From the NCBI RefSeq assembly GCF_021729885.1, contig NZ_CP063401.1:2596501-2660500 (forward strand): 64,000 nucleotides of DNA. Direction: 5' to 3'. The position numbers and the translations under genes were made by a program. This DNA comes from Devosia sp. SL43. GTDB taxonomy: Bacteria > Pseudomonadota > Alphaproteobacteria > Rhizobiales > Devosiaceae. Below, one piece after another: positions 39,968 through 49,255 of the stretch. A model generated the notes under the pieces. That model worked only from the letters and a program-made list of their open reading frames with translations. It was not told the DNA's origin and searched no databases. The number at the start of each line of letters is the position of its first letter. The first letter of the stretch is position 1.

Positions 39968-40423
39968 TTACTGCGGGCGATAGTCGTCTTCGTCCAGATC
40001 GATGGTGCCGGGTCCACCGACGCGCGGATCGTCCGGAGACGCCTGGCGGCGGTAGCTTGTCGTATCCACGACGGTGACCCGACTGGCCAACGTTGAATAA
40101 ATCCAGCTCCGCACCGGCGGCACCAGCAAGGCCAAGGCTACGATATCGCTAAGAAATCCCGGCAGGACCAGGAAGATCGAGGCCAGGCCGATCATCATCG
40201 CATCGGCAATGGTCTTGCCCGGCATGCGACCGGAATTGACGTTGCTGCGCAACTGCGTCAGGACCGACAGGCCCTGCTGCCGCAGCAGCAATCCGCCCAA
40301 CACGGCAGCGCCGATCACCAGCCCCAGAGTGGGGAACAGGCCGATCGTCTGGCCCACTTTGATGAAGATTGCGATCTCGATAATCGGCAACAGTATGAGG
40401 CCGAAGGCAAAATATCGTGCCAA
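39968..40423 (-). CDS. fxsA: FxsA family membrane protein
   Basis: A 151-residue protein beginning MARYFAFGLILLPIIEIAIF, with about three to four membrane segments and an Arg/Asp-rich hydrophilic C terminus. In E. coli FxsA affects exclusion of phage T7 by the F plasmid; the normal function is not known. The start is TTG 40423 with GAAGGA about 9 nt upstream, which exactly restores the conserved N terminus. Confidence 0.88.
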   Translation of the reverse strand: MARYFAFGLILLPIIEIAIFIKVGQTIGLFPTLGLVIGAAVLGGLLLRQQGLSVLTQLRSNVNSGRMPGKTIADAMMIGLASIFLVLPGFLSDIVALALLVPPVRSWIYSTLASRVTVVDTTSYRRQASPDDPRVGGPGTIDLDEDDYRPQ

Positions 40424-40585
40424 GGTCAGGTTTCCTTCTCGCGGCAGGCGCGGCAAAACGCGTCTCGCCCCAACGTGAACTGGTTTTGGGGTGAGGCTTT
40501 CCCTATATATAGGTCAAATCGAACGCTCAACGAGCGTCCCAGCGACATTTGTCGACTATTAGCCGACGGTAAGGTGCATTGCCCA
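40424..40585. promoter_or_regulatory. divergent fxsA / Tim44-gene promoter region
   Basis: This 162-bp gap holds promoters for both directions. An AT-rich TATATATAGG stretch at 40504-40513 is the most promoter-like segment; strand and partner element are not clear. Confidence 0.4.
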
Positions 40586-41299
40586 ATGGAAGACTTTTTC
40601 GATCTGCCGACCCTCATCGTGATTGCCGTAGCGGTTTTCGTGCTGTTTCGTCTGCGCGGCGTGCTGGGGACGAGGACCGGCAATGAGCGGCCACCGGTCG
40701 AACGGCGCAAGCCCGCCGAGGCGGCCCAGGCCGAAGATACGGTCGTGCCACTGCGTCCGCGCGGCGCCGGCAACCCCGAGCTGAGCGACGATCTGCGCAA
40801 TCGCAAGCTCGAAGCCGAGATCGAGCAATTCTCCAAGGGCAACCCGGAGCTGGCTGCCGGCTTCAAGACCGTCGCCGAGGCTGATCCGGGCTTCTCCCCC
40901 AAGAGCTTCCTCGATGGCGCCAAGCAGGCCTATGAGATGATCGTCACGGCTTTTGCCGAGGGCGATCGCCAGACGCTCAAGAACCTGCTCGAAAAGGACG
41001 TGTTCGAAGGTTTCCAACGCGCTATCGCTGATCGCGAAGCGGCGGGCCAGAAGATAGATTTCACCTTTGTTGGCCTGCCCAAGATCGAATTCTCCGATGC
41101 CGAATACGACAAGAAGAACGTGCTGGTCACCGTGCGTTTCCACGCCGAGGTGGTTTCGGCCACCCGGGACAAGGATGGCAATCTGGTCGATGGCAATGCC
41201 GATCAGGTGCAGACTATCGCGGACGAGTGGACGTTTGCGCGCAATCCCAAGTCGCGCGATCCGAACTGGAAGGTCGTGACCACCAGCCAGCTCGACTGA
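40586..41299 (+). CDS. Tim44 domain protein (TimA-like)
   Basis: A 237-residue protein with one N-terminal membrane helix (about 7-24, TLIVIAVAVFVLF), a Pro/Glu-rich linker and a C-terminal Tim44 domain (from about 90, SFLDGAKQAYEMIVTAFAEGD ... NWKVVTTSQLD). Mitochondrial Tim44 tethers the import motor; the bacterial relatives are membrane-associated proteins of unclear function. ATG 40586 was chosen because the upstream extension is atypical. Confidence 0.88.
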   Translation: MEDFFDLPTLIVIAVAVFVLFRLRGVLGTRTGNERPPVERRKPAEAAQAEDTVVPLRPRGAGNPELSDDLRNRKLEAEIEQFSKGNPELAAGFKTVAEADPGFSPKSFLDGAKQAYEMIVTAFAEGDRQTLKNLLEKDVFEGFQRAIADREAAGQKIDFTFVGLPKIEFSDAEYDKKNVLVTVRFHAEVVSATRDKDGNLVDGNADQVQTIADEWTFARNPKSRDPNWKVVTTSQLD

Positions 41300-41329
41300 C
41301 CGGCAAAGGCAGGCCTTCGGCGCATCAGC

Positions 41330-41917
41330 ATGTCCAAGCGCGATCCCAAACGCCTGCCGCACGACTTCCACCTGTGGACGGCCGTCGCATCGACGATCGA
41401 TCCGTTGCGGCGCAAGGGCCTGCTCAAAATGGGCAATGTGCCCTTGCCGCTGCCGGTTGAGGAACCGCCGTCGGTGGCGGTCACCAAGGCCCCGCCCAAG
41501 CGCCAGGCGCCGCGCAAACCCTTCCTGCCGCCCTACCAGGCGCCCCTCCCCTCCGCCAACCTGCCCGAACGCGCCGTCGATCCGGCGATTCGCAAGAAGG
41601 TGGGCCGCGGGCGTATCGAGATCGATGGACGGATCGACCTGCATGGCATGACACAGAACGAGGCGCGTTCTGCCCTCCATGGCTTCATCCATGCCCGGTT
41701 CAATCGGGGTGACCGCACCGTACTGGTCATCACGGGCAAGGGACTCAAGACCGACAATGACTATATCGCGGCCATGACCGAGCGCGGCGTGCTGCGCACC
41801 ATGCTGCCGATCTGGCTCAACGAGCCAAGCCTGTCGCCGATGGTCTCGGGCTGGAGCGTGGCGGCGCGCGGTCATGGTGGTGAGGGGGCGTGGTATGTGC
41901 GCCTGCGACGGCTATGA
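41330..41917 (+). CDS. Smr/MutS2-like endonuclease domain protein
   Basis: A 195-residue protein with a Pro/Lys-rich N-terminal half and a C-terminal Smr domain (from about 98: IDLHGMTQNEARSALHGFIHARF, then VLVITGKGLK). Smr domains of this kind act as nucleases on DNA or RNA; the target here is unknown. In many Rhizobiales a murein transglycosylase gene (mltA) lies just before it; only 30 bp are here. It overlaps the next gene by 4 bp. Confidence 0.9.
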   Translation: MSKRDPKRLPHDFHLWTAVASTIDPLRRKGLLKMGNVPLPLPVEEPPSVAVTKAPPKRQAPRKPFLPPYQAPLPSANLPERAVDPAIRKKVGRGRIEIDGRIDLHGMTQNEARSALHGFIHARFNRGDRTVLVITGKGLKTDNDYIAAMTERGVLRTMLPIWLNEPSLSPMVSGWSVAARGHGGEGAWYVRLRRL

Positions 41918-42285
41918 CCCCGCTTGGTGCAAAAATCCGCGAACTGCGCGAGGCGCGCGGTATCTCGCTCAAGGAGATGGCGGCGGCGCTCAACGTGTCG
42001 AGCGCCTACCTCTCTGCCCTCGAACACGGCAAGCGCGGCAAACCCACCGGCTTCCTGCTGCACCGCATGATCGCCTTCTTCAACGTCATCTGGGACGAGG
42101 CGGAGGAGCTGCAGCGGCTGGCCGAGATGAGCGACCCCAAGGTGACGATCGATACTGGCGGCTTGGCGCCTGAGGCCACCGAACTCAGCAACCGGCTGGC
42201 GGCCGATATCGGCAAGCTCGATGCCGAAGACCTCAAATTCCTGCTCAACGAAGTGGTTCGTCGGTCGGGCAAGCCACGCGCCTAG
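41914..42285 (+). CDS. XRE family helix-turn-helix regulator
   Basis: A 123-residue regulator with an N-terminal Cro/CI HTH (about 8-62: REARGISLKEMAAALNVSSAYLSALEHGKRG) and a C-terminal helical region. ATG 41914 overlaps the Smr gene stop (ATGA). In Rhizobiales it commonly follows Smr, and no target is known. Confidence 0.85.
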   Translation: MTPLGAKIRELREARGISLKEMAAALNVSSAYLSALEHGKRGKPTGFLLHRMIAFFNVIWDEAEELQRLAEMSDPKVTIDTGGLAPEATELSNRLAADIGKLDAEDLKFLLNEVVRRSGKPRA

Positions 42286-42319
42286 CCGCTGGCTAAGACC
42301 GGACGTAATCAAACTCGGT

Positions 42320-42442
42320 GTCATCCCGGCCTTGAGCCGGGATCCATCCTGAGATTGTGCCACCGCCGTCAGGTGGTTCGCAGGCCCATTGATGCCGATC
42401 GAAGAAATTGCAGGATGGGCCCCGGCTCAAGGCCGGGGTGAC
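42320..42442. repeat. paired-palindrome intergenic repeat, type B copy 2
   Basis: GTCATCCCGGCCTTGAGCCGGGATCC at the left is mirrored by GGCCCCGGCTCAAGGCCGGGGTGAC at the right. Same architecture as the copy at 7551. It lies between the XRE gene and convergent hslU. Confidence 0.8.
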
Positions 42443-42465
42443 ACGGTGGGTGGGTTGGGCCTTGG

Positions 42466-43776
42466 CTAGAGCACAAACTTGCTCAGGTCCTGGTCAGCCG
42501 CCAATACCCCCACCTTCTCCGCGACAAACGCGGCATCGATGGTGATGGTCTGGCCCTGCTTGTCCGGGGCTTCGAAGCTGATGTCTTCCACCAGCCGCTC
42601 CATCACGGTCTGCAGGCGGCGGGCGCCGATGTTTTCGACTGAGTTGTTGACCTTGACCGCCGCGTCGGCGATGGCCTCGATCGCGTCCTGGGTGAAATCG
42701 AGGGTCACGCCCTCGGTCCCCATCAGGGCGACATACTGCTTGATCAGGCTCGCCTCGGTGTCGTTGAGGATGCGGATAAAATCCTCGCGGGTCAGCGCCT
42801 TGAGCTCGACCCGGATCGGGAGCCGGCCCTGCAGTTCGGGCAAGAGGTCGCTTGGCTTGCTGACGTGGAAGGCGCCCGAGGCGATGAACAGGATATGGTC
42901 GGTCTTGACCGGGCCATGCTTGGTCGAAACCGTCGTGCCTTCGATCAGCGGCAGGAGGTCTCGTTGCACGCCTTCGCGCGACGGACCGCCCTGGGCACCG
43001 CCATCGCGCTGGGCGACCTTGTCGATCTCGTCGATGAAGACGATGCCGTGGTTCTCCACCAGCTCGATGGCCTCGGTCTTGAGCTGTTCCTGGTCGAGCA
43101 GCTTGTCGGCTTCCTCGGCGATCAGCGGCTCGTAGGCGTCCTTGACCTTGATCTTGCGCTTGACGCCGCGGCCGCCCATCGCCGACTTGAACATGTCACT
43201 GAGGTTGATCATGCCGATGCCGCCATTGGGCATGCCGGGGATTTCAAAACCGCCGGTATTGGGCGAGGGCTGCATCTCGATTTCGATCTCGCTGTCGTCC
43301 AGTTCGTTGGCGCGCAGCTTCTTGCGGAAGGAATCACGGGTCGAGGGCGCGGCCGACTGGCCGACCAGCGCGTCGAGCACACGGTTTTCCGCATTCTGGT
43401 GCGCCTGGGCCTGCACATCGGCGCGGCGCTTGTCGCGCAGCAGGGCAATGCCGGCCTCCACCAGGTCGCGGATGATCTGTTCGACATCGCGGCCGACATA
43501 GCCCACTTCGGTGAATTTGGTGGCTTCCACCTTGATGAAGGGCGCTTGCGCCAGACGAGCAAGACGCCGGGCAATCTCGGTCTTGCCGACGCCGGTTGGC
43601 CCGATCATCAGGATATTCTTGGGCGTCACCTCGCGGCGCATTTCGGGGCCGAGCTGCTGGCGGCGCCAGCGATTGCGCAAAGCCACGGCCACAGCGCGCT
43701 TGGCGTCATGCTGGCCGACAATATTGCGGTCGAGCTCGGAAACGATCTCGCGCGGGGAAAAATTGGTCTCAGTCAT
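42466..43776 (-). CDS. hslU: ATP-dependent protease ATPase subunit HslU
   Basis: A 436-residue AAA+ unfoldase of the HslUV (ClpYQ) protease. The N terminus is [34 protein letters not shown]; Walker A is GPTGVGKT (about 59-66) and Walker B is [10 protein letters not shown]. The C-terminal DLSKFVL tail, which inserts into HslV, is present. ATG overlaps the GNAT stop. Confidence 0.97.
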   Translation of the reverse strand: MTETNFSPREIVSELDRNIVGQHDAKRAVAVALRNRWRRQQLGPEMRREVTPKNILMIGPTGVGKTEIARRLARLAQAPFIKVEATKFTEVGYVGRDVEQIIRDLVEAGIALLRDKRRADVQAQAHQNAENRVLDALVGQSAAPSTRDSFRKKLRANELDDSEIEIEMQPSPNTGGFEIPGMPNGGIGMINLSDMFKSAMGGRGVKRKIKVKDAYEPLIAEEADKLLDQEQLKTEAIELVENHGIVFIDEIDKVAQRDGGAQGGPSREGVQRDLLPLIEGTTVSTKHGPVKTDHILFIASGAFHVSKPSDLLPELQGRLPIRVELKALTREDFIRILNDTEASLIKQYVALMGTEGVTLDFTQDAIEAIADAAVKVNNSVENIGARRLQTVMERLVEDISFEAPDKQGQTITIDAAFVAEKVGVLAADQDLSKFVL

Positions 43777-44294
43777 CTTCTTGTCTTTCCTGGTGCCTCA
43801 TCGAGGAAGCGCACCATCATGTGTTCGTCGATATATCGACCGTTCACGAGGAGGCAGCGGGGGTCGGTGCCATAGGTTTTGAACCCCGCCTTTTCGTAGA
43901 GCCGGATAGCCGGCGCATTGTGGGCACCGACCATCAGATGGACCTGGATCACATGCGCACGAGCATGTTCGGCAACCGCCTCGAGCAAGGCGAGGGCCGC
44001 GCCGGTACCGCGCAGAGCAGGCTTGAGATAGACCTGCATCACCCAACCGCGGTGCCGTTCCCGCTCGCCATCATCGATAGCGAAGGCGGCTATGCCAGCC
44101 AGATCGCCGCTATCGGTGATGACACCGAAATAGGTCAGGTTGGTCAACTGCGTGACCAGCGTCTCATCGGTTCGCGCCGAGAATGCCTCCGGGGAGGTGC
44201 CGTAGGATTCTGGGTGGTTGATCAGCGCCTCGAGGCGCGTGGCGCGATAGGCGTCGACGTCATTGCGGGTCAGCCGGCGGATCGAATAGCTCAC
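43773..44294 (-). CDS. GNAT family N-acetyltransferase between hslV and hslU
   Basis: A 173-residue GNAT protein: [22 protein letters not shown] at the start, [29 protein letters not shown] (acetyl-CoA binding) and a C-terminal [24 protein letters not shown] 44294 overlaps the hslV stop (GTGA), and its own stop overlaps hslU. A GNAT gene inside hslVU is a known Rhizobiales arrangement; its substrate is unknown. Confidence 0.9.
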   Translation of the reverse strand: MSYSIRRLTRNDVDAYRATRLEALINHPESYGTSPEAFSARTDETLVTQLTNLTYFGVITDSGDLAGIAAFAIDDGERERHRGWVMQVYLKPALRGTGAALALLEAVAEHARAHVIQVHLMVGAHNAPAIRLYEKAGFKTYGTDPRCLLVNGRYIDEHMMVRFLDEAPGKTRR

Positions 44295-44851
44295 GCGTCG
44301 AGCTCGATGGTTTCGAGCGTGACATTGCCATTGGTGTAGACGCAGATCTCTTCGGCGATCTTCATGGCGCGGCGGGCAATGTCCTCGGCGTCGAGCTCGG
44401 TCGCCTGATGCAGGGCCAAAGCCGCCGAATGGGCATAGTTGCCGCCCGAGCCGATGGCGATGACGCCATGGTCTGGCGTCAGCACGTCGCCGGTGCCGGT
44501 CAGCACCAGCGTGTCGGTCTTGTCGGCCACGATCATCATGGCTTCGAGCTTGCGCAGGTAGCGATCGGTGCGCCAGTCCTTGGCCAGCTCGACGGCGGCC
44601 CGCATCAGCTGGTCGGGATACTGTTCAAGTTTTGCTTCGAGGCGTTCGAAGAGGGTGAAGGCGTCGGCGGTCGAACCGGCAAAGCCGCCAATCACCTTGC
44701 CGCCCGCGAGGCGCCGAACCTTCTTGGCGGTGTGCTTCATCACGGTGGGGCCCATGGACACCTGGCCATCGCCGGCCACCACGACCTTGTTGCCCTTGCG
44801 CACGGAGACGATCGTCGTCCCGTGCCACAAGGGGAAATTGCTGTCACTCAT
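44291..44851 (-). CDS. hslV: ATP-dependent protease subunit HslV
   Basis: A 186-residue threonine peptidase. The propeptide [11 protein letters not shown] precedes the catalytic Thr12 (TTIVSVRKG). Lys44-equivalent residues and [22 protein letters not shown] follow, and [14 protein letters not shown] lies near the end. First gene of hslV-GNAT-hslU. Confidence 0.97.
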   Translation of the reverse strand: MSDSNFPLWHGTTIVSVRKGNKVVVAGDGQVSMGPTVMKHTAKKVRRLAGGKVIGGFAGSTADAFTLFERLEAKLEQYPDQLMRAAVELAKDWRTDRYLRKLEAMMIVADKTDTLVLTGTGDVLTPDHGVIAIGSGGNYAHSAALALHQATELDAEDIARRAMKIAEEICVYTNGNVTLETIELDA

Positions 44852-44884
44852 TGGGGGAGATACTCCAGAACTGTTCGCTGATAT

Positions 44885-45241
44885 TTAGGAGGCTCTTTCC
44901 GGAATGCAATGCGCGACGAAGCGCCGGACGGCCCGCCAGGCCTCCGGAGTGAACTGCTCGGATGGCGAGGCCATTGCCCCGGTGCGGGTCGTCCGCAAAC
45001 AAAATGAGGCAAGGGCCTCGCCATCGCGCCGGCATTTTGGGCAGGTTCGGACCAGGTACGCTGTATCGCAAGCGCAGCTGCCGGGTTTCCCCTGCCGGAT
45101 CGGACGACTCCGATCCCACCGGCATCCCCGCACACGACCGTTCGTCGCGACCGCGCAGTATTGTGCGGGAATGCAACGAGTATGGCGCAGGCCCTGGCGG
45201 GCGGGGATAAGTTTTTCGCGCCGCAGTGCCGCGCAACGCAA
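44885..45241 (-). CDS. uncertain cysteine-rich small ORF
   Basis: A 118-codon frame in the 445-bp gap between hslV and hisB. The second half reads CACDTAYLVRTCPKCRRDGEA, then a helix-like SEQFTPEAWRAVRRFVAH, and has GC-biased third positions. The first half is Arg-rich and looks random. No family was recognised, and other frames are open here too. It may be non-coding; the gap also carries the hslV and hisB promoters. Confidence 0.2.
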   Translation of the reverse strand: MRCAALRREKLIPARQGLRHTRCIPAQYCAVATNGRVRGCRWDRSRPIRQGKPGSCACDTAYLVRTCPKCRRDGEALASFCLRTTRTGAMASPSEQFTPEAWRAVRRFVAHCIPERAS

Positions 45242-45296
45242 TCTTCACGCGATCATGCCTATCTGCTACTGAGCCGCCGTATCTCCGGAGACCGCC

Positions 45297-45884
45297 ATGC
45301 GTACCGCCACCATCGCCCGCAAGACCAACGAGACCGAGATTTCCGTCTCGATCAATCTCGACGGGTCAGGCGCGCACAGCATGAAATCGGGCGTCGGCTT
45401 CTTCGATCACATGCTGGATCAGCTCAGCCGCCATTCGCTCATCGACATGGACGTGACCTGCAAGGGCGACCTGCATATCGACTTCCACCACACGGTGGAG
45501 GATGTGGGTATCGCGCTGGGCCAGGCCATCAAGCAGGCTTTGGGGGACAAGAAGGGCATCCGCCGCTACGCCTCCTGCGACCTACCGATGGACGGCACGT
45601 TGACGCGGGCTGCGCTGGATGTGTCCGGCCGCGCGTTTCTTGTGTTCAAGGCGGAGTTCAGCCAGAACAAGATCGGCGAGATCGACACCGAGCTGTTCCG
45701 AGAATTCTTCCAGGCGCTGGCCATCAATGCCGGCATCACGCTGCATATCGAGAACTTCTACTTCGACAACAACCACCATCTGGCCGAGTCGATGTTCAAG
45801 GCGGTGGCGCGGGCTTTGCGCGAGGCCGTCGAGATCGATCCGCGTGTTGGTGATCGGGTGCCCAGCACCAAGGGTACGCTGTAG
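45297..45884 (+). CDS. hisB: imidazoleglycerol-phosphate dehydratase
   Basis: A 195-residue monofunctional HisB for the sixth step of histidine synthesis. Metal-binding motifs are [16 protein letters not shown] and [14 protein letters not shown] (about 64-77); [18 protein letters not shown] is the second HHxxE repeat. It opens the hisB-DUF2628-hisH-hisA-TM-hisF-hisE row. Repeat A separates it from the rest. Confidence 0.97.
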   Translation: MRTATIARKTNETEISVSINLDGSGAHSMKSGVGFFDHMLDQLSRHSLIDMDVTCKGDLHIDFHHTVEDVGIALGQAIKQALGDKKGIRRYASCDLPMDGTLTRAALDVSGRAFLVFKAEFSQNKIGEIDTELFREFFQALAINAGITLHIENFYFDNNHHLAESMFKAVARALREAVEIDPRVGDRVPSTKGTL

Positions 45885-45890
45885 GTTTCG

Positions 45891-46020
45891 TGGCACGCCC
45901 TCGTGGTTCGAGGGTCGCTACGCTCCCACCTCACCATGAGGGCTGTTGAGACACCGAGCAAAGAGTAGCCCTCATGGTGAGGTGCGCTTCTTCAGCGCCT
46001 CGAACCACGAGGGCGTGGCA
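45891..46020. repeat. dispersed palindromic repeat, type A copy 3
   Basis: TGGCACGCCCTCGTGGTTCGAGG to the mirrored CCTCGAACCACGAGGGCGTGGCA, with inner CACCTCACCATGAGGGC and GCCCTCATGGTGAGGTGCG. Starts 6 bp after the hisB stop, within the his row. Confidence 0.92.
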
Positions 46021-46092
46021 CTGCCCTTCCACCCGCGCCAAAATTCCTCTAAGTCCTGCCTCAACTCGGTCCGCACCGGCAAGGAAGCCGCC

Positions 46093-46440
46093 ATGACCCT
46101 CTACGCCATTTTTGATCCGAAGCCTGGCAGGCGCGATCTGCCGGCGGTTGTGCCGGAGAAATTCTCCGGCTTCGCCGCGTTGCTGCCGCCGCTGTTCCTG
46201 CTGCGACACGGGCTCTGGCTTGAATTGGTGGCGTGGTTGGTCAGCGTCGTGGCGCTAATGGTGCTGTCTGGCTATATCGGCGACGCGGCGACCTTTGCGC
46301 TTTACCTGCTCACCGCCATCTGGCTCGGCTTTGCCGCGCCCGGTCTCCGTCGCCATGCCTTGCAATGGCGCGGTTGGAGCCCGCGGGGCGATCGCGTTGC
46401 TGCCAGCGCCGATCTGGCGCAACTGGAGGCGCTGCGATGA
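46093..46440 (+). CDS. DUF2628 membrane protein
   Basis: A 115-residue protein beginning [11 protein letters not shown], with about three hydrophobic segments from residue 30 to 88 ([46 protein letters not shown]). DUF2628 proteins of this type lie between hisB and hisH in many Rhizobiales; function is unknown. It overlaps hisH by 4 bp. Confidence 0.82.
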   Translation: MTLYAIFDPKPGRRDLPAVVPEKFSGFAALLPPLFLLRHGLWLELVAWLVSVVALMVLSGYIGDAATFALYLLTAIWLGFAAPGLRRHALQWRGWSPRGDRVAASADLAQLEALR

Positions 46441-47057
46441 GTCTGGTCACCATCATCGACTACGGCGCCGGCAATCTGCACTCGGCTGCGAAGGCCTTCG
46501 AGCGCATGGCCAATGGGCTGGGCGGTATTACCGTGGAAGTCACCGCCGATCCCGAGCGCGTGCGTATTGCCGACCGCATCATGCTGCCCGGCGTCGGCGC
46601 CTTTGCCGATTGCAAGGCCGGGCTCGATGCTGTGCCCGGCATGGTCGATGTGCTCGAAGAGCGCGTCATCCGTGGCGGCGTGCCCTTCCTCGGCGTCTGC
46701 GTCGGCATGCAGCTGATGGCGTCCGAGGGTCGCGAGAAGATCGTGACGCCGGGCCTGGGCTGGATCCCCGGCGCGGTGCAGAAAATCACCCCGTCCGATC
46801 CGGCGCTGAAAATTCCGCATATGGGCTGGAACACCATTTCAGTGACCAAGCCGCATCCGCTGTTCGAAGGCATCCCGGATGGTCCGGACGGGCTGCACGC
46901 TTATTTCGTGCATTCCTACCACCTAGTCACTGAGAGCGCAGATACGCTGCTGGCCACGACGGACTACGGTGGTTCGGTCACCGCCTGCGTTGGCCGCGAC
47001 AACATGTTCGGCACCCAGTTCCACCCCGAAAAAGCCAGGCGCTGGGGCTGCGGCTGA
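46437..47057 (+). CDS. hisH: imidazole glycerol phosphate synthase subunit HisH, frameshifted 3' end
   Basis: A glutaminase supplying ammonia to HisF. The 206-residue frame keeps the nucleophile Cys88 (GVCVGMQLM) and the His196/Glu198 pair (FHPEK). After Lys199 the frame reads ARRWGCG and stops. Reading -1 from the tract GAAAAAG (47028-47034) gives [17 protein letters not shown], the typical HisH end, stopping at 47086 with a GTGA overlap onto hisA. So this is a one-base loss in an A tract, a sequencing error or true slippage. The restored protein has 216 residues. Confidence 0.92.
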   Translation: MSLVTIIDYGAGNLHSAAKAFERMANGLGGITVEVTADPERVRIADRIMLPGVGAFADCKAGLDAVPGMVDVLEERVIRGGVPFLGVCVGMQLMASEGREKIVTPGLGWIPGAVQKITPSDPALKIPHMGWNTISVTKPHPLFEGIPDGPDGLHAYFVHSYHLVTESADTLLATTDYGGSVTACVGRDNMFGTQFHPEKARRWGCG

Positions 47058-47082
47058 TCGATAATTTCCTGAGGTGGACGCC

Positions 47083-47814
47083 GTGATCCTGTTTCCCGCC
47101 ATCGATCTCAAGGACGGCCAGTGCGTGCGGCTCAAGTTGGGCGACATGGATCAGGCCACCGTGTTCAACGACAACCCGGCGGCGCAGGCCAAGGCGTTCG
47201 AGGACCAGGGCTTTGAGTATCTGCATGTCGTCGACCTCAACGGCGCCTTTGCCGGCGAGAGCGTCAATGGCGCGGCCGTGGAAGCCATCCTCAAGACGGT
47301 GAAGTTTCCGGTGCAGCTGGGCGGTGGCATTCGCACGCTGGACCATATCGAGAGCTGGCTCGACAAGGGGCTGGCCCGTGTCATCCTCGGCACGGTGGCG
47401 GTGCGCGATCCGGCGCTGGTTAAGGAGGCCGCCAGGAAATGGCCGGGCCGGGTGGCTGTCGGCACCGATGCCCGCAAGGGCATGGTGGCGGTGGAGGGCT
47501 GGGCCGAGACGTCGCAGCTCTCGATCATCGAGCTGGCCAAGCGCTTCGAGGGCGCTGGCGTGGCGGCGATCATCTATACCGATATCGATCGTGATGGCGT
47601 GCTGGCTGGCATCAACTGGGATTCGACGCTGGAGCTGGCGCGCTCGACCACGATCCCGGTCATCGCCTCGGGTGGCCTCGCTTCAATGGCCGATATCGAG
47701 CGGCTGACACAGCCGGATGCGGCCGTGCTGGAAGGCGCAATTTCCGGTCGCGCGCTCTATGACGGCCGGATTGATTCACGTGAAGCACTCGCCATGCTGA
47801 AGGCGGCCGCCTGA
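47083..47814 (+). CDS. hisA: ProFAR isomerase HisA
   Basis: A 243-residue TIM-barrel isomerase ([17 protein letters not shown]) with catalytic Asp8 and Asp129-equivalent residues ([11 protein letters not shown]), GGGIRT and [14 protein letters not shown] 47083 is chosen because it gives the conserved N terminus and overlaps the restored hisH stop; GTG 47074 is the upstream alternative. A parS-like palindrome lies in its 3' end. Confidence 0.95.
   Translation: MILFPAIDLKDGQCVRLKLGDMDQATVFNDNPAAQAKAFEDQGFEYLHVVDLNGAFAGESVNGAAVEAILKTVKFPVQLGGGIRTLDHIESWLDKGLARVILGTVAVRDPALVKEAARKWPGRVAVGTDARKGMVAVEGWAETSQLSIIELAKRFEGAGVAAIIYTDIDRDGVLAGINWDSTLELARSTTIPVIASGGLASMADIERLTQPDAAVLEGAISGRALYDGRIDSREALAMLKAAA
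47773..47786. other. parS-like sequence inside hisA
   Basis: GATTCACGTGAAGC, 12 of 14 parS positions with the central TTCACGTGAA intact. Encoded in frame as DSREA. Moderate candidate. Confidence 0.45.
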
Positions 47815-48044
47815 TGGCAGCTGCGCCGCGCCATGTGATGATCCGCCGAGTTGTCTGGTGGTGGTATCTGGTCCCCATTGTCCCCATCTTGGCTCTGGGC
47901 TATGCGGCGCTGACCAATATGCTCCCCTCCTGGGCGCTGCTGGTGGCGCTGTTCGCCTTTTTCATGTGGCTGATGTCGCTGGTTTTCACCGTCTTCCGGA
48001 CGGTGATGCAGCGGTTCGGAGCCAATAAGGAACCTCGTCAATGA
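47814..48044 (+). CDS. small two-helix membrane protein in the his operon
   Basis: A 76-residue protein with two hydrophobic segments (about 16-34 and 39-60: [34 protein letters not shown]) and basic ends. It is linked by a TGATG to hisA and a 4-bp overlap to hisF, which strongly argues that it is translated. No family was recognised and no function can be proposed. Confidence 0.7.
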   Translation: MAAAPRHVMIRRVVWWWYLVPIVPILALGYAALTNMLPSWALLVALFAFFMWLMSLVFTVFRTVMQRFGANKEPRQ

Positions 48045-48838
48045 CGCTCAAGACCCGCCTCATTCCCTGCCTCGACGTCATGGGCGGCCGTGTGGTCAAG
48101 GGCGTGCAGTTCGAAGCGCTGCGCGATGCTGGCGATCCGGTCGAGGCCGCGATGGCCTATGACGCAGCGGGCGCCGACGAGCTGACCTTCCTCGACATCA
48201 CCGCCAGCCACGAGGGCCGCGACACCATCTTCGATGTGGTGGCGAGGACCGCAGAACATTGCTTCATGCCGGTGACGGTGGGTGGCGGCGTCAAGAGCAT
48301 CGAGGATATCCGCAAGCTTCTGCTCGCCGGCGCCGACAAGGTGGCGATCAATTCGGCAGCGGTGAACGATCCGGACTTCATTTCGCGAGCGGCCGACAAG
48401 TTCGGCAATCAATGCATCGTCGTCTCGGTCGACGCAAAGCAGCGGCTCGACCGGCGCGTGGGTGGCGACAACCGAAGTGAATGGGAAATCTACACCCATG
48501 GCGGACGCCGGCCGACGGGTATCGATGCGGTGGAATTTGCCGTGCGGCTGGTCGAGCGCGGTGCCGGCGAATTGCTGGTGACCTCGATGGACCGCGACGG
48601 CACCAAATCCGGCTTCGATCTCAAGCTGACGCGTGCGATTGCCGACGCAGTGGAAGTGCCTGTTATCGCCTCGGGCGGCGTCGGTTCGCTGCAGGATCTG
48701 GTCGATGGCGTGGTGGAGGGCCATGCAAGTGCCGTGTTGGCGGCGTCGATCTTCCACTTCGGGACGTTCACCATTCCCCAGGCCAAGCAGTATCTGCGTG
48801 ATCATGGCGTGCCGGTTCGGATGGACCGGGCGGCTTAG
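48041..48838 (+). CDS. hisF: imidazole glycerol phosphate synthase cyclase subunit HisF
   Basis: A 265-residue TIM-barrel cyclase that uses ammonia from HisH. Catalytic Asp11 is in [27 protein letters not shown] and [11 protein letters not shown] bind phosphate, and [11 protein letters not shown] is family-typical. It starts inside the small membrane-protein gene stop. Confidence 0.97.
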   Translation: MTLKTRLIPCLDVMGGRVVKGVQFEALRDAGDPVEAAMAYDAAGADELTFLDITASHEGRDTIFDVVARTAEHCFMPVTVGGGVKSIEDIRKLLLAGADKVAINSAAVNDPDFISRAADKFGNQCIVVSVDAKQRLDRRVGGDNRSEWEIYTHGGRRPTGIDAVEFAVRLVERGAGELLVTSMDRDGTKSGFDLKLTRAIADAVEVPVIASGGVGSLQDLVDGVVEGHASAVLAASIFHFGTFTIPQAKQYLRDHGVPVRMDRAA

Positions 48839-48937
48839 GTCGTAGTGACCCGCCGGACGTTTTCTGCTTTAAGCCTGCCCCAAACACCGATGTCACCCTT
48901 TCGCCGGAATGACCCCGTGGGTGTGGAAGGACCGCGC

Positions 48938-49255
48938 ATGACCCTCGACGACCTCGAAACCCGCATCGCCACCCGCGCTGCCGCGTCGCCGGATGAGAGC
49001 TACACGGCCAAGCTGATTGCCCGCGGCATGGAGAAATGCGCGCAGAAGGTCGGTGAGGAAGCCACCGAGGCCGTCATCGCCGCGGTGACGGGCAACCGGC
49101 CCGAGCTGGTCAAGGAGAGCGCCGACCTGCTCTATCACCTGCTGGTCGTGTTGCGGGCTGCCGAGATACCGCTGGCCGAGGTGATGGCCGAGCTCGATGC
49201 GCGCACGGCCCAGTCGGGCCTGGCCGAAAAGGCATCGCGGACGGAGCAGACCTGA
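48938..49255 (+). CDS. hisE: phosphoribosyl-ATP pyrophosphatase
   Basis: A 105-residue all-helical NTP pyrophosphohydrolase for the second step of histidine synthesis: [29 protein letters not shown] and [13 protein letters not shown] carry the metal-binding acidic residues. ATG 48938 fits family length. Its stop overlaps the coaA start by one base. Confidence 0.96.
   Translation: MTLDDLETRIATRAAASPDESYTAKLIARGMEKCAQKVGEEATEAVIAAVTGNRPELVKESADLLYHLLVVLRAAEIPLAEVMAELDARTAQSGLAEKASRTEQT

Noticed and set aside
47058-47082. Calling hisH a dead pseudogene
   Set aside because: All catalytic residues precede the shift and only the last 17 residues are affected. The rest of the operon is intact, so an error or mild truncation is more likely.
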